DNA of 64,000 nt from Paenibacillus tuaregi (GCF_900086655.1 NZ_LT575476.1:2163963-2227962), one strand, 5' to 3'. Counted from the first letter of the stretch, positions 27,436 through 37,046 are shown. Made by a program: numbers and translations. Notes: generated by a model not told the origin, from the letters alone.

Positions 27436-27594
27436 GGGCCTGTCTATATTCAGGCCGGTTTCACAGTCGAATCCTGGTCAAGCGTTCATAATCCTGATCT
27501 CTTGTCTGTATACATAATCTATACCATCTTTTTATGAATATGAATTTTCTTATTTGTAAACAGGACAAAATCGGGTATAGAAAGAGGGAGAGGA

Positions 27595-27831
27595 ATGGTC
27601 ATTTCACTTCGCAAATGGCTTTGTTCCATCAGGCTGCTGATTGTGTTTCTGGGTCTATCGCTGTTATTCTACAAAGCAATCCATTGGCTGGATGCCTGGG
27701 TATTTCCCGCCGATAAATACGGGACACCCCAGGGTGCTGCTGTAAAGGCATTTGTGCATGATGGCGGCTTTAAACCCGAAGGCGGGACAGTAATAGACCG
27801 GTTGAGAACGTTCTATTGGTACGGGGAGTAA
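27595..27831 (+). CDS. yqzK: DUF4227 family protein (YqzK-like)
   Basis: 78 residues with one N-terminal membrane segment (LLIVFLGLSLLFYKAIHWL) and a short soluble tail ending DRLRTFYWYGE. Size, position between fur and xerD, and the tail match YqzK of B. subtilis. The ATG follows GGGAGAGG. Function unknown. It lies 21 bases before xerD, so the two are probably co-transcribed. Confidence 0.75.
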   Translation: MVISLRKWLCSIRLLIVFLGLSLLFYKAIHWLDAWVFPADKYGTPQGAAVKAFVHDGGFKPEGGTVIDRLRTFYWYGE

Positions 27832-27852
27832 TGATGGGAAGGAGACATGGGG

Positions 27853-28758
27853 ATGAAGCGGCACTTGCCTTTCTTTATGGACTATTTACGGGATCAGCGG
27901 GGTTTAAGCACCGCAACGCTGTCATCTTATCAGAAAGATCTGGAGCAATTTATCCAGGCCATGGAGGACCGGGGATTGACCGAAGCCAGTCAGGTTTCCA
28001 AGACTCACTTGACCTTGTATTTTGCCGGTCTGAAGGAGGCAGGCAGGGCTTCTGCTTCAGTTACCCGTGCCTCGGTCTCAATTCGTTCATTCTTCCGCTA
28101 TCTTATGGTGGAGCAGGATCTTGTACACGATCCTTTCCTGCACCTGGAGAGCCCCAAACATCAGAAAAAAGCCCCGCAGATTCTGAGTGAGACTGAGGTG
28201 GCCAGATTGCTGGATCGGCCGGATCTGACCACGCCTGTGGGGCTTAGGGATAAAGCAATGCTTGAGCTGTTATATGGGACTGGAATCAGAGTGACGGAAT
28301 TAATCCTGCTCAACAGGTCTGATGTGGATATTTCCCTTGGCTTCGTCCGCTGCGGAGGGGACACGGGCAAGGAGCGGATTATTCCTGTAAGCAGGGTAAC
28401 GAGCGGCTGGGTGGAGAAGTACTTAAGTGAAGCGTGGGAAGCCTTGGCGGATGAGGAGGAAGAGGCTTTGTTCCCGAACCGGCTCGGGGGAAGAATCTCC
28501 CGGCAGGGGTTTTGGAAGGCGATCAAGAAGTACGGGGCGGAGGCTGGTATCGAAGCGGATATTACCCCACATACTCTTCGGCACTCTTTTGCGGCGCATT
28601 TGCTGGATAATGGGGCTGATTTGCGGTCCGTTCAAGAGATGCTGGGCCACGCCGATTTAAGTTCAACCCAGGTATATCTACGGAAACCCAAGGAAAACCT
28701 GAAATCTGTCTATCAAAGCTATCATCCTAGGGCGAAACTCGGTTCCCAGCACGACTAA
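27853..28758 (+). CDS. xerD: Site-specific tyrosine recombinase XerD
   Basis: A 301-residue recombinase that resolves chromosome dimers at dif with XerC. N-terminal SAM-like core-binding domain, then the catalytic domain with Arg146 (GTGIRVTE), the HTLRHSFAAH box and the nucleophile Tyr in GHADLSSTQVYL. An ATG at 27847 sits too close to the AAGGAG site, so 27853 is chosen. The B. subtilis neighbour deoB/drm is missing before the phosphorylase gene. It is useful as a contrast to the catalytically dead homologue at 41082. Confidence 0.95.
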   Translation: MKRHLPFFMDYLRDQRGLSTATLSSYQKDLEQFIQAMEDRGLTEASQVSKTHLTLYFAGLKEAGRASASVTRASVSIRSFFRYLMVEQDLVHDPFLHLESPKHQKKAPQILSETEVARLLDRPDLTTPVGLRDKAMLELLYGTGIRVTELILLNRSDVDISLGFVRCGGDTGKERIIPVSRVTSGWVEKYLSEAWEALADEEEEALFPNRLGGRISRQGFWKAIKKYGAEAGIEADITPHTLRHSFAAHLLDNGADLRSVQEMLGHADLSSTQVYLRKPKENLKSVYQSYHPRAKLGSQHD

Positions 28759-28800
28759 GACTGTACTCATTGATGGATGAATAAGAATGGAGAGATGAAC

Positions 28801-29625
28801 ATGACAACATTAAATCAAGGAATCATCCAGGAAGCAGCTGCTTACATATTGGACAAGTCCAAAGTGAAGCCGGAGGTTGGCTTGATCCTCGGCTCGGGAC
28901 TTGGGGTTCTGGCGGATCATATCGAGAATCCGGTCGTAATTAACTATCGTGATATCCCTCATTTTCCACAATCTACTGTTGAAGGACATGCGGGTGAGCT
29001 GGTGCTTGGCACTGTGGGAGGACGTCAAGTAGTGCTGATGAAGGGGCGCTTCCATATGTATGAGGGGTATGGGCCCGAAGTTACCGCATTTCCAGTGCGG
29101 GTGATGAAAGCGCTTGGCGCGACCAAGCTGCTCGTTACCAATGCGGCAGGAGGGGTGAACACCTCCTTCAAGCCAGGTGATCTGATGCTGATTTCGGATC
29201 ATCTGAACCTTACTGGCCAAAGCCCGTTAACCGGGGCAAATGACAACGCGCTCGGTCCCCGCTTTCCGGATATGTCAGAGGCTTACAGCAGACGCCTTCG
29301 TGAATTGGCCCGTCAGGTTGCCGGTGAACACCAGATTCCGCTGCAGGAGGGTGTTTATGCGGGCATGATTGGACCAGCCTATGAGACTCCGGCGGAGATC
29401 CGGATGCTGCGTACGCTTGGCGCGGATGCCGTAGGCATGTCCACGGTTTCGGAGGTGATTGTTGCCCGTCACGCCGGCATTGAGGTGCTTGGAATTTCCT
29501 GCATCAGCAATATGGCGTCGGGGATTTTGGATCAGCCTCTCTCCCACGATGAGGTTATGGAGACAACCGAGCTGGTTAAGGAGAAGTTTCTCGGATTAGT
29601 TACTTCAATCATTCCTAAATTGTAG
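28801..29625 (+). CDS. punA: Purine nucleoside phosphorylase
   Basis: A 274-residue trimeric-type phosphorylase that cleaves guanosine and inosine to base and ribose 1-phosphate. Signatures are LILGSGLGVLAD, MKGRFHMYEGYGPEVTAFPVRVM, LLVTNAAGGVN, YAGMIGPAYETPAEIRML and GMSTVSEVIVARH. The ATG at 28801 has GGAGAG upstream; an ATG at 28777 does not. It is the equivalent of pupG in B. subtilis. A following imperfect hairpin with a T run probably ends transcription. Confidence 0.93.
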   Translation: MTTLNQGIIQEAAAYILDKSKVKPEVGLILGSGLGVLADHIENPVVINYRDIPHFPQSTVEGHAGELVLGTVGGRQVVLMKGRFHMYEGYGPEVTAFPVRVMKALGATKLLVTNAAGGVNTSFKPGDLMLISDHLNLTGQSPLTGANDNALGPRFPDMSEAYSRRLRELARQVAGEHQIPLQEGVYAGMIGPAYETPAEIRMLRTLGADAVGMSTVSEVIVARHAGIEVLGISCISNMASGILDQPLSHDEVMETTELVKEKFLGLVTSIIPKL

Positions 29626-29658
29626 GCCTGGAATTGATGATATAAGATTTGAATGAAT

Positions 29659-29703
29659 GTGCAGACCCGTCCGTATATATGGATGGCTCTGTGCTTTTTT
29701 TGT
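29659..29703 (+). terminator. Terminator after purine nucleoside phosphorylase
   Basis: GCAGACCCGTCC and GGATGGCTCTGTGC form an imperfect stem with wobble pairs, followed by seven or more T. Confidence 0.7.
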
Positions 29704-29711
29704 ATTTTCAG

Positions 29712-29741
29712 GAATATTCTGGTTCGGATTGGACGATAATA
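29712..29741 (+). promoter_or_regulatory. Sigma-G-type promoter of dacF
   Basis: GAATA and GATAATA separated by 18 bases fit the forespore pattern GMATR-N18-CATWMTA with one mismatch in the -10. dacF is a sigma-G gene in B. subtilis. Confidence 0.5.
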
Positions 29742-29778
29742 GGCTATCAGTTGAAGTTTTGAGAGGGGGATATTCCTA

Positions 29779-30966
29779 ATGAAAAAATGGCTACTGATAT
29801 GCACAGCCGCACTAATGCTGACATCCGCAGCCACGCCGGCCACCAGTCTGGCCAAAGAGGAGACTGCACCAAAATCATCCGAGGTGTCTGATCTGGCTCC
29901 GAACGCAGGATCAGCCATCCTGATGGATGCAGACACCGGAACTGTTCTTTATGAGAAGAAAAGTCATGAGAAGCTGCCTCCTGCAAGTATCACAAAGATT
30001 ATGACTATGCTGCTCACCATGGAGGCGATCAGCAAGGGAACCCTGAAGCTTACAGATAAGGTTCCTACCAGCGAATATGCCGCATCCATGGGAGGCTCCC
30101 AGATCTTCCTGGAGCCTGGCGAGGAAATGACCGTGGATGAAATGCTGAAGGGAATTGCGATGGCGTCCGGGAATGACGCATCCGTAGCCATGGCCGAGAA
30201 GCTGGCAGGGTCCGAGGTGGAGTTCGTCAAGCTGATGAACAAGAGAGCCAAGGACCTTGGGATGAACGATACCCACTTCATGAATTGTAACGGGCTGCCT
30301 ACGGACAATCATTACTCCTCCGCGCATGATATTGCGATTATGAGCAAGGAGCTTCTCAAGTATCCGCAGATTACCAAGTACACGGGTGCTTACCAGGATT
30401 ACCTACGCAAGAATACGGAGAAACCGTTCTGGCTGGTTAATACCAACAAGCTGGTCCGCTTCTACAGCGGCGCAGATGGTCTTAAGACGGGTTACACTTC
30501 TGAAGCCAAATTCTGTCTCTCGGCAACAGCAGTTCGTGAGGGGCTGAGATTGATTGCCGTGGTGCTCGGCGAGCCGAATACCAAGACCCGGAATAGCGAA
30601 GTAGGCACGATGTTCGATTATGCATTTTCCCAATATACGGTGAAGTCCTTGTTTAAGAAGGGGGATGTTATCGGTACGGTCAAGATCCGTAAGGGGGACA
30701 CCAAGGAGCTTCAGCTGGCCGCTTCCCATCCTTATACCGTGCTGGTGAAGAAAAGCGGAGCAGCGGATAAGATCACACATAAACTGTTGATCCCTACAGA
30801 AGTGTCCGCCCCGGTTAAAGAAGGGCAAGTGCTCGGCAAGCTGGTGGTTTACCAAGGGGACAAGATGCTTAAGGAGTTCGAGTTGAAGTCTTCCGCCCAG
30901 ATTGAGAAAGCGGGCTGGTGGACATTGTTCAAGCGGACAACCTCGAAACTGTTTTTTGTAGATTGA
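29779..30966 (+). CDS. dacF: D-alanyl-D-alanine carboxypeptidase DacF
   Basis: 395 residues. A signal peptide (1-25), the penicillin-binding motifs SITK (Ser70, Lys73), SGN (from 130) and KTG (from 236), and a C-terminal beta domain with a hydrophobic/aromatic end for membrane association. It trims D-Ala from peptidoglycan of the spore. It is directly upstream of spoIIAA-spoIIAB-sigF, the conserved arrangement, with its own sigma-G-like promoter. Confidence 0.93.
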   Translation: MKKWLLICTAALMLTSAATPATSLAKEETAPKSSEVSDLAPNAGSAILMDADTGTVLYEKKSHEKLPPASITKIMTMLLTMEAISKGTLKLTDKVPTSEYAASMGGSQIFLEPGEEMTVDEMLKGIAMASGNDASVAMAEKLAGSEVEFVKLMNKRAKDLGMNDTHFMNCNGLPTDNHYSSAHDIAIMSKELLKYPQITKYTGAYQDYLRKNTEKPFWLVNTNKLVRFYSGADGLKTGYTSEAKFCLSATAVREGLRLIAVVLGEPNTKTRNSEVGTMFDYAFSQYTVKSLFKKGDVIGTVKIRKGDTKELQLAASHPYTVLVKKSGAADKITHKLLIPTEVSAPVKEGQVLGKLVVYQGDKMLKEFELKSSAQIEKAGWWTLFKRTTSKLFFVD

Positions 30967-30995
30967 TAGGAGTTTTCTTCTAGTTTTGTCGGGGT

Positions 30996-31023
30996 GCAGG
31001 AATAGGCCGTCAAATTGTAGAAA
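30996..31023 (+). promoter_or_regulatory. Sigma-H-type promoter of the spoIIA operon
   Basis: GCAGGAATA (matches RnAGGAWWW) then 12 bases, then GTAGAAA (6 of 7 to RnnGAAT). It lies 36 bases before spoIIAA. A partial 0A-box-like TTGTCGG precedes it. B. subtilis spoIIA is transcribed by sigma-H with Spo0A. Confidence 0.6.
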
Positions 31024-31058
31024 TGAGTGTTCATTGTCAGAGAGGAGAGTGAACAGAC

Positions 31059-31412
31059 GTGAATCTTCATTTGGAAATGGAACAACGCCGCGATACGCTG
31101 ATTGTAAGGCTGCAAGGGGAACTGGATCATCATACCGCGGATTCCGTCAGACTGCAGCTTGATGAGGAGATTGCCCGCGGGCGCTGTAAAGATCTGATAT
31201 TCAGCTTAAAGTCACTTCAGTTCATGGATAGTTCGGGACTTGGTGTCATTCTCGGACGGTACAAGCTGATTAAGCAAAAAGGCGGGAGAATGGCGATTTG
31301 CGATGTGAACCCACCGGTGTACCGACTGTTCGAGATGTCAGGTTTATTCAAGATTATGCCTGTATTTGATGATGAGGGCGCCGCTCTCTCTGAACTGGAG
31401 GTTGCCCTATGA
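31059..31412 (+). CDS. spoIIAA: Anti-sigma-F factor antagonist SpoIIAA
   Basis: A 117-residue STAS-domain protein. The phosphorylatable serine is in [15 protein letters not shown] (Ser58). Unphosphorylated protein displaces SpoIIAB from sigma-F in the forespore. The GTG start follows AGAGGAGAG. The end overlaps spoIIAB by 4 bases. Confidence 0.95.
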   Translation: MNLHLEMEQRRDTLIVRLQGELDHHTADSVRLQLDEEIARGRCKDLIFSLKSLQFMDSSGLGVILGRYKLIKQKGGRMAICDVNPPVYRLFEMSGLFKIMPVFDDEGAALSELEVAL

Positions 31413-31861
31413 GCGAGAAGTCTGGAAATTTCATGAATTTGCAGTTCGCGGCCAAGTCGGAGAATGAGTCCTTCGCCCGGGTGACCGTTGCCGCTTTCGT
31501 CTCGCAACTGGACCCGACTATGGAGGAGATCACTGATCTGAAGACCGTTGTCTCTGAAGCCGTCACCAACTGCATCATTCATGGTTATGACAACGATCCA
31601 AGCGGGATTGTCTATATACATGCTGAAATTGAGCTGGATGTAGTTACCCTGGTGATTGAGGATAAAGGGCGGGGCATTGAGGATATGGAATTGGCCAAAC
31701 AGCCGCTGTACACCTCCAAGCCGGAACTGGAACGGTCGGGAATGGGCTTTACGATTATGGAGAATTTCATGGATGAATTCGAATTGGTAAGTGAAGTTGG
31801 TGGGGGAACCTCCATCCGCATGAAGAAGAGGATCGAATCTAAGAAAGCTTTATACAATTAG
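31409..31861 (+). CDS. spoIIAB: Anti-sigma-F factor SpoIIAB (serine kinase)
   Basis: A 150-residue GHKL ATPase. The N box is [17 protein letters not shown], the G1 box [11 protein letters not shown] and the G2 region [16 protein letters not shown]. It binds sigma-F and phosphorylates SpoIIAA. It starts with ATGA overlapping the spoIIAA stop and sits 11 bases before sigF. Confidence 0.96.
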   Translation: MSEKSGNFMNLQFAAKSENESFARVTVAAFVSQLDPTMEEITDLKTVVSEAVTNCIIHGYDNDPSGIVYIHAEIELDVVTLVIEDKGRGIEDMELAKQPLYTSKPELERSGMGFTIMENFMDEFELVSEVGGGTSIRMKKRIESKKALYN

Positions 31862-31872
31862 GGGTTGGGTAT

Positions 31873-32628
31873 ATGAATGCCGATGTGAAGCAAACCTCAC
31901 AGACCTACTTGGATGACGCGGAAGTGAAGCGTCTGATCGCCCTGAGCCAGACAGGGGACTCAGTCGCCAGGGATACGTTAGTGAACTGTAATATCCGTCT
32001 TGTCTGGTCCGTCGTACAGCGGTTTATGAACCGGGGGTACGAGCCCGAAGATTTGTTTCAGATCGGTTGTATCGGCCTTCTTAAATCGGTCGACAAATTC
32101 GATCTAAGCTACGACGTCAAGTTCTCCACCTATGCGGTTCCCATGATTATTGGGGAGATTCAGCGCTTTCTGCGGGATGACGGTACCTTGAAGGTAAGCC
32201 GCTCGCTCAAGGAAATGGCTAATAAAGTCCGCAAGAAAAAGGACGAGCTGGCCAAGCTGCTGGGCCGTCTTCCAACGATTAAAGAAGTGGCCGAAGCGCT
32301 TGAGGTTACGCCTGAGGACGTGGTCTTTGCCCAGGAGGCGAACAAGCCTCCGGCGTCCATCCATGAGACCGTCTTCGAGAATGATGGAGACCCGATCACC
32401 TTGATGGACCAGATCGCCGATGAATCCCAGGAGCGCTGGTTCGATAAGCTTGCCCTTCATGAGGCGATTGATGGCCTTAGCGAACGGGAGAGGCTGATCG
32501 TCTACCTGCGTTATTACCGGGATCAGACTCAGTCTGAAGTGGCACACCGGCTGGGTATATCACAGGTTCAGGTCTCCAGGCTGGAGAAGAAAATTCTGCA
32601 GAATATCCGCGACCAGATCGCACAGTAA
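31873..32628 (+). CDS. sigF: RNA polymerase sigma-F factor
   Basis: A 251-residue sporulation sigma factor of the sigma-B/F/G group. Region 2 has GYEPEDLFQIGCIGLLKSVDKFDLSYDVKFSTYAVPMIIGEIQRFLRDDG; region 4 has LSERERLIVYLRYYRDQTQSEVAHRLGISQVQVSRLEKKIL. It directs the first forespore regulon. It is the last gene of the spoIIA operon and is followed by a strong terminator. Confidence 0.96.
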   Translation: MNADVKQTSQTYLDDAEVKRLIALSQTGDSVARDTLVNCNIRLVWSVVQRFMNRGYEPEDLFQIGCIGLLKSVDKFDLSYDVKFSTYAVPMIIGEIQRFLRDDGTLKVSRSLKEMANKVRKKKDELAKLLGRLPTIKEVAEALEVTPEDVVFAQEANKPPASIHETVFENDGDPITLMDQIADESQERWFDKLALHEAIDGLSERERLIVYLRYYRDQTQSEVAHRLGISQVQVSRLEKKILQNIRDQIAQ

Positions 32629-32633
32629 AAATT

Positions 32634-32676
32634 AGCTGTTCCACGGCTCTAACGCAGCCGCAGGAACAGCTTTTTA
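32634..32676 (+). terminator. Terminator after sigF
   Basis: AGCTGTTCC pairs with GGAACAGCT, followed by T5. Confidence 0.88.
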
Positions 32677-32793
32677 CTTGGTGTGGCTAAGCGTAGGACC
32701 GGATTGGCTTAAGCCGGGTACTCAGGCATTCCGGTTAAAAGAATACTTCCCTTGGCATACTATGGCCATTACGGCAGCAAAGGGGTGATCTGG

Positions 32794-33435
32794 ATGGGCA
32801 ATGATCCTGCCCTCACCGTATATCTAAGGCTCCGCAAAAATGTCAAGCTTCGCGAAGGCCATATGATAAGGCTTGGAGATATTGCTCAAATTCTGGCTCC
32901 CGGTGAATGGGAGGATAAATTAAAGAAGCTCGTCATGGACAGGCCTGAGCATCAGGACGGCAACCGGATTGTTATTGATATGCTGCAAATTATCCGAAAA
33001 ATCCATACCGTAATACCGGGCTGCAGCATTGAGCATATCGGCGAGCCGCATACCCTGATTGAGATTGCGGGGAATCAGAAGAAGCCTTCAGTCTTGTTGT
33101 TTACGGTTGTATGGCTGCTGCTGTTCTTCGGGTCCATACTTACCATTATGAATTTTCATGCCGATGTGAGTATGCCTGAGGTTCAGGTCAGACTGGTAGA
33201 GATGATCACCGGGACACGGGATGAGCATCCCTATGCGTTTCAAGCCGCATATTCCGTAGGGATCGGCCTTGGGATGATTGTGTTCTTTAATCACATTTTT
33301 AAGAAGAAATGGAATGAGGAGCCTACGCCGCTTGAAGTGGAAATGTTCTTATACCAGGAGAATTTGAACCATTATGTCATCACTGAGGAATATAAAAAGA
33401 TCCACCAGCTGGAATCCAGGGGGGAGAAGCCATGA
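32794..33435 (+). CDS. spoVAA: Stage V sporulation protein AA
   Basis: 213 residues with a soluble N-terminal half (YLRLRKNVKLREGHMIRLGDIAQIL) and two membrane segments near 107-125 and 155-175. It belongs to the SpoVA group used for dipicolinic acid movement. The ATG at 32794 follows AAGGGGTGAT; the 14 upstream in-frame codons have no ribosome site. CATACTA at 32756-32762 resembles a sigma-G -10, without a clear -35. It overlaps spoVAB by 4 bases. Confidence 0.85.
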   Translation: MGNDPALTVYLRLRKNVKLREGHMIRLGDIAQILAPGEWEDKLKKLVMDRPEHQDGNRIVIDMLQIIRKIHTVIPGCSIEHIGEPHTLIEIAGNQKKPSVLLFTVVWLLLFFGSILTIMNFHADVSMPEVQVRLVEMITGTRDEHPYAFQAAYSVGIGLGMIVFFNHIFKKKWNEEPTPLEVEMFLYQENLNHYVITEEYKKIHQLESRGEKP

Positions 33436-33860
33436 CACCTGCGCTGTCTCTCCTTATTCTCCTGTTCCTGGGGCTTGCCGGGGGAATCGCCGTGGGTGGC
33501 GGAGTTATAGCGCTCTTTGTTGTTCTAGATATTATTCCCCGGCTTGCCCAGCTAAGCCGTACATACAATAAGGTTCACTGGTATGAAGGAGCCATGGTCA
33601 GCGGGTCTTTTGTAGGGACGGTGGCGGACTTCTGGAATTTCAAGCTGGGTCTTGATTCCGAGGTGCTCAGCGCCTTCATTGGCATGTTAAACGGAATCTT
33701 CATAGGCATGTTAGCCGCCGCGTTGACAGAGGTATTAAACGTTCTCCCGATTCTTGCCAAACGGCTGCACATGGGGCAGTATCTGTTCGGCTTGCTGCTG
33801 GCAATGGTGTTCGGGAAGGTGGCGGGCTCACTATTTGAATGGTTCATCTATCAACCTTAG
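33432..33860 (+). CDS. spoVAB: Stage V sporulation protein AB
   Basis: 142 residues, with four or so hydrophobic segments, beginning LSLLILLFLGLAGGIAVGGGVIALFVVLDI. It matches SpoVAB in size, hydropathy and position after spoVAA. It is coupled to spoVAA by ATGA. The next gene is spoVAF; spoVAC, spoVAD and spoVAE are not between them. Confidence 0.85.
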   Translation: MTPALSLLILLFLGLAGGIAVGGGVIALFVVLDIIPRLAQLSRTYNKVHWYEGAMVSGSFVGTVADFWNFKLGLDSEVLSAFIGMLNGIFIGMLAAALTEVLNVLPILAKRLHMGQYLFGLLLAMVFGKVAGSLFEWFIYQP

Positions 33861-33883
33861 GATCATAGGAGGGCAAATACAGC

Positions 33884-35512
33884 ATGAGGGAACATGAGAC
33901 GCATACAGCGGATAGTGGGGATATGGGGCCTCCTCCGGAATTTTTGGCTGAAGACCGGCAGGAGAATGAACATACAGACCGCTCAGGTGAACAGAGCAAA
34001 GTGGAAACGGAACACTCGGGAAATGTAGAGGAATCCGTTAAATATTGGCAGAGGTCCGATCGGATTAGCGAGGATCTAAGCACTGTCCGCAAGACACTGG
34101 TTAAAGTCATCGGCCTGGACGAAAGCTTTGAAGTAAATTTTCGGGAAATGACTTATGGCGGGCGGAAGGCGGCACTCTTCTTTATTACAGGATTCGCCAA
34201 AGATAATATCATGCAGGAGATCATCAAACGTCTAACCTTTCTGGCGCCGGAATCGCTTTCCGGGAATGCGCTCGAAGACCTGTACACCTATTATATTCCT
34301 CATATCCAGGTCTCTAAAGCGAAGACAATGAGCGAGGTCATCAACAAGGTGATGACAGGTATGAGCGCATTCTTCATTGAGGGTGAAGAATCTGCCATTG
34401 TGATGGATACGCGTACTTATCCTATGAGAAGTCCCGAGGAGCCATCGCTTGAACGAGTGGTACGCGGGGCTCGCGATGGCTTCACAGAGACGCTGCTGTC
34501 CAATATTGCCCTGGTCCGGCGCAGGCTTCGTGATCCGGGTCTTAAATTCGAGTATCTCCAGGTGGGCCGCAGAACCCAGACGGATGTAAGTATCGCTTAT
34601 ATCGATGACATTGTAGATAAGGTTCAGGTGGACAAGATTCGGGAGAAGATCAAAGCGGTCAATATGGATGGCATTCCTTTGGCGGATAAACAGTTAGAGG
34701 AGGCCATCATGGAAAGCGGCTGGAATCCGTATCCGATGGTTCGGTATTCGGAGCGTCCAGATGTGGTTGCTTCGCATATTATGGAGGGCAGGGTCGTTGT
34801 CTTCGTGGATACCTCACCTAGTGTCATGATTCTTCCCACCACCTTTTTTGATTTATGCCAGCATGCCGAGGAGAACCGCCAAACCTCAACGATGGGCACC
34901 TATCTGCGATGGATCCGTTTTGCCGGGATACTGGCCTCGTTAATCCTGCTTCCCTTGTGGCTGCTTGTTGTAATCCATCCTGAGATCAAGCCTCCAGCGT
35001 TGTCTTTCATCGGGCCGCAGACCCAGGCTAAGCTCCCGCTTATTGTGCAATTTCTGCTTGTTGAGTTTGGCGTTGATCTTATGCGGATGGCGGCGGTTCA
35101 CACGCCGACCCCGTTAGCTTCAGCCATGGGCTTGATTGCGGCTATTCTAATCGGTGACATCGCTGTCAAAACCGGGCTGTTCGTGAATGAGGTTGTTCTT
35201 TACATGGCTGTCGCTGCTATCGGTATGTTTGCAACGCCTAGCTATGAGCTTGGGCTGGCTAACCGGTTGGTCCGGCTGCTTCTGCTTCTTGCGGTAGCTA
35301 TTTTCGGAATACCAGGCTTTGTCGGGGGAATCACTTTATTTATCGTGCTGCTGACGATCCGCCGCTCGTTTAATTCTTCTTATATGTGGCCGTTTATACC
35401 TTTTAATGCAAAAGCATTGTACAGTATATTGTTTAGGGTCCCGGTGTTATATTCCAAAAAACGCCCATCCTTTAACAAAACTCGTGACAATACACGGCTT
35501 CCTGGAAAGTAA
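33884..35512 (+). CDS. spoVAF: SpoVAF, GerA-family spore membrane protein
   Basis: 542 residues. A long hydrophilic N-terminal part, including an acidic, His/Glu-rich start (1-50), then a GerA-type domain (NIALVRRRLRDPGLKFEYLQVGRRTQTDVSIAYIDDI) and five or so membrane segments from about 345 to 500 (LIVQFLLVEFGVDLMRMAAVHTPTPLASAMGLI). Its closest relatives are SpoVAF and the A subunits of germinant receptors. It is preceded by GGAGGG and lies 23 bases after spoVAB. Position after spoVAA-AB and before lysA favours SpoVAF. Confidence 0.85.
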   Translation: MREHETHTADSGDMGPPPEFLAEDRQENEHTDRSGEQSKVETEHSGNVEESVKYWQRSDRISEDLSTVRKTLVKVIGLDESFEVNFREMTYGGRKAALFFITGFAKDNIMQEIIKRLTFLAPESLSGNALEDLYTYYIPHIQVSKAKTMSEVINKVMTGMSAFFIEGEESAIVMDTRTYPMRSPEEPSLERVVRGARDGFTETLLSNIALVRRRLRDPGLKFEYLQVGRRTQTDVSIAYIDDIVDKVQVDKIREKIKAVNMDGIPLADKQLEEAIMESGWNPYPMVRYSERPDVVASHIMEGRVVVFVDTSPSVMILPTTFFDLCQHAEENRQTSTMGTYLRWIRFAGILASLILLPLWLLVVIHPEIKPPALSFIGPQTQAKLPLIVQFLLVEFGVDLMRMAAVHTPTPLASAMGLIAAILIGDIAVKTGLFVNEVVLYMAVAAIGMFATPSYELGLANRLVRLLLLLAVAIFGIPGFVGGITLFIVLLTIRRSFNSSYMWPFIPFNAKALYSILFRVPVLYSKKRPSFNKTRDNTRLPGK

Positions 35513-35626
35513 TCGGAGTACTCACGGTAGGTAAAAAACACAAATCAAATACGAAAAAATCCATTATTCACACTCCGAATTGTTTGTTATACTAAAAAAA
35601 ATCAAATTTATCGGAGGATTGTGGAA

Positions 35627-36958
35627 ATGTTTCTACACGGTACAAGCACGATTAATGCCAAAGGCCATCTAGAGATTGGTGGATGTGATACAGTTGAACT
35701 AAAGGAAAAGTATGGAACACCATTATATATTGTGGATGAAGCGCTTGTACGCCAGCGCAGCCGCGAGTATGTCGAGGCCTTCAAGCAGTCCGGCCTCTCG
35801 TTCCAGGTTGCCTACGCCAGCAAAGCGTTCTGCACCCTCGCTATGTGCCGTCTGGCTGAAGAGGAAGGACTGTCCCTGGATGTTGTATCCGAAGGGGAAC
35901 TTTACACCGCGCTGCAGGCAGGATTTCCGGTAGAAAGAATTCATTTCCATGGCAACAACAAAACCCCTGACGAGATTCAAATGGCGATTACCGCTGGTAT
36001 TGGATGTTTTGTCGTGGATAATTTCACAGAGATTCACCTCTTGAACACCATCGCTGTGGAAAATGGGGTGAAGGTTAACGTCCTGCTTCGAGTTACTCCT
36101 GGGGTTGAAGCTCATACCCACGAATATATTTCCACCGGCCAGACCGATTCCAAATTTGGTTTTGATATTGGGAACGGATCGGCATTTGAGGCGGTGAAGC
36201 TGTCGAGTGGGCAGTCTCATTTGAACCTGCTTGGCGTGCACTCCCACATTGGCTCCCAGATTTTTGAGGTTGAAGGCTTTCAGATGGCAGTTGAGCGGGT
36301 GGCTGCGTTTGCCAAGTCGGTTAAGGAGCAGATCGGGGTAGTATTCCAAGTGGTCAACCTGGGCGGCGGCTTTGGCATCCGTTATATGGAAGGCGATACT
36401 CCACTTCAAGTAGCTGAGTACGTAAAGGCGATTACAGATGGAGTGAAGCAGCATTTTGCAGGGGCCTACGACAAGCTTCCAGAGATCTGGGTGGAACCGG
36501 GCCGCAGCATTGTCGGTGACGCGGGGACTACCTTATATACCGTGGGGACCAGCAAAGATATCCCTGGTGTCCGAAAGTATGTTGCGGTTGACGGGGGAAT
36601 GACCGATAATCCGCGTCCGGCCCTTTATGAGTCGAAGTATGAGGCGATGCTGGCTAACCGCGGCCGTGATGAAGCTGAAGAGACCGTGTCTATTGCGGGC
36701 AAATGCTGTGAGAGCGGCGACATGCTGATTTGGGATTTGGAGCTGCCTAAGGTGAGCAGCGGAGATTTGCTGGCGGTATCCTGCACCGGTGCTTATAACT
36801 ACGCGATGGCAAGCAATTACAACCGGATCCGCAGACCGGCGGTTGTCTTTGTCAAAGACGGTTCAAGTGATCTGGTTGTGAAGAGGGAGTCGCTGGATGA
36901 TATTGTGGCGAATGATCTAATTCCTGAGCGGATTCAGAAGCAGCCCTCGTTTAAATAA
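35627..36958 (+). CDS. lysA: Diaminopimelate decarboxylase
   Basis: A 443-residue PLP enzyme, the last step of lysine synthesis. The PLP-binding Lys is in FQVAYASKAFCTLAM, with HGNNKT, the glycine-rich phosphate loop NLGGGFGIRY, EPGRSIVGDAG and the catalytic Cys region CCESGDML. The ATG at 35627 has CGGAGGA 8 bases before it; a GTG at 35621 is too close. lysA after spoVAF is as in B. subtilis. Confidence 0.95.
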   Translation: MFLHGTSTINAKGHLEIGGCDTVELKEKYGTPLYIVDEALVRQRSREYVEAFKQSGLSFQVAYASKAFCTLAMCRLAEEEGLSLDVVSEGELYTALQAGFPVERIHFHGNNKTPDEIQMAITAGIGCFVVDNFTEIHLLNTIAVENGVKVNVLLRVTPGVEAHTHEYISTGQTDSKFGFDIGNGSAFEAVKLSSGQSHLNLLGVHSHIGSQIFEVEGFQMAVERVAAFAKSVKEQIGVVFQVVNLGGGFGIRYMEGDTPLQVAEYVKAITDGVKQHFAGAYDKLPEIWVEPGRSIVGDAGTTLYTVGTSKDIPGVRKYVAVDGGMTDNPRPALYESKYEAMLANRGRDEAEETVSIAGKCCESGDMLIWDLELPKVSSGDLLAVSCTGAYNYAMASNYNRIRRPAVVFVKDGSSDLVVKRESLDDIVANDLIPERIQKQPSFK

Positions 36959-37005
36959 CCGGGGCGGTTCTGGCAGAGCAGGCCGGAACCCCCGAGTAAT
37001 AAAAG

Positions 37006-37046
37006 TAACAGCCTCGCAGGTTTAATCCCTGGGGGCTGTTATTTTT
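37006..37046 (+). terminator. Terminator after lysA
   Basis: TAACAGCC pairs with GGCTGTTA, followed by T5. A second weaker hairpin lies just before it at about 36960-36993. Confidence 0.8.
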
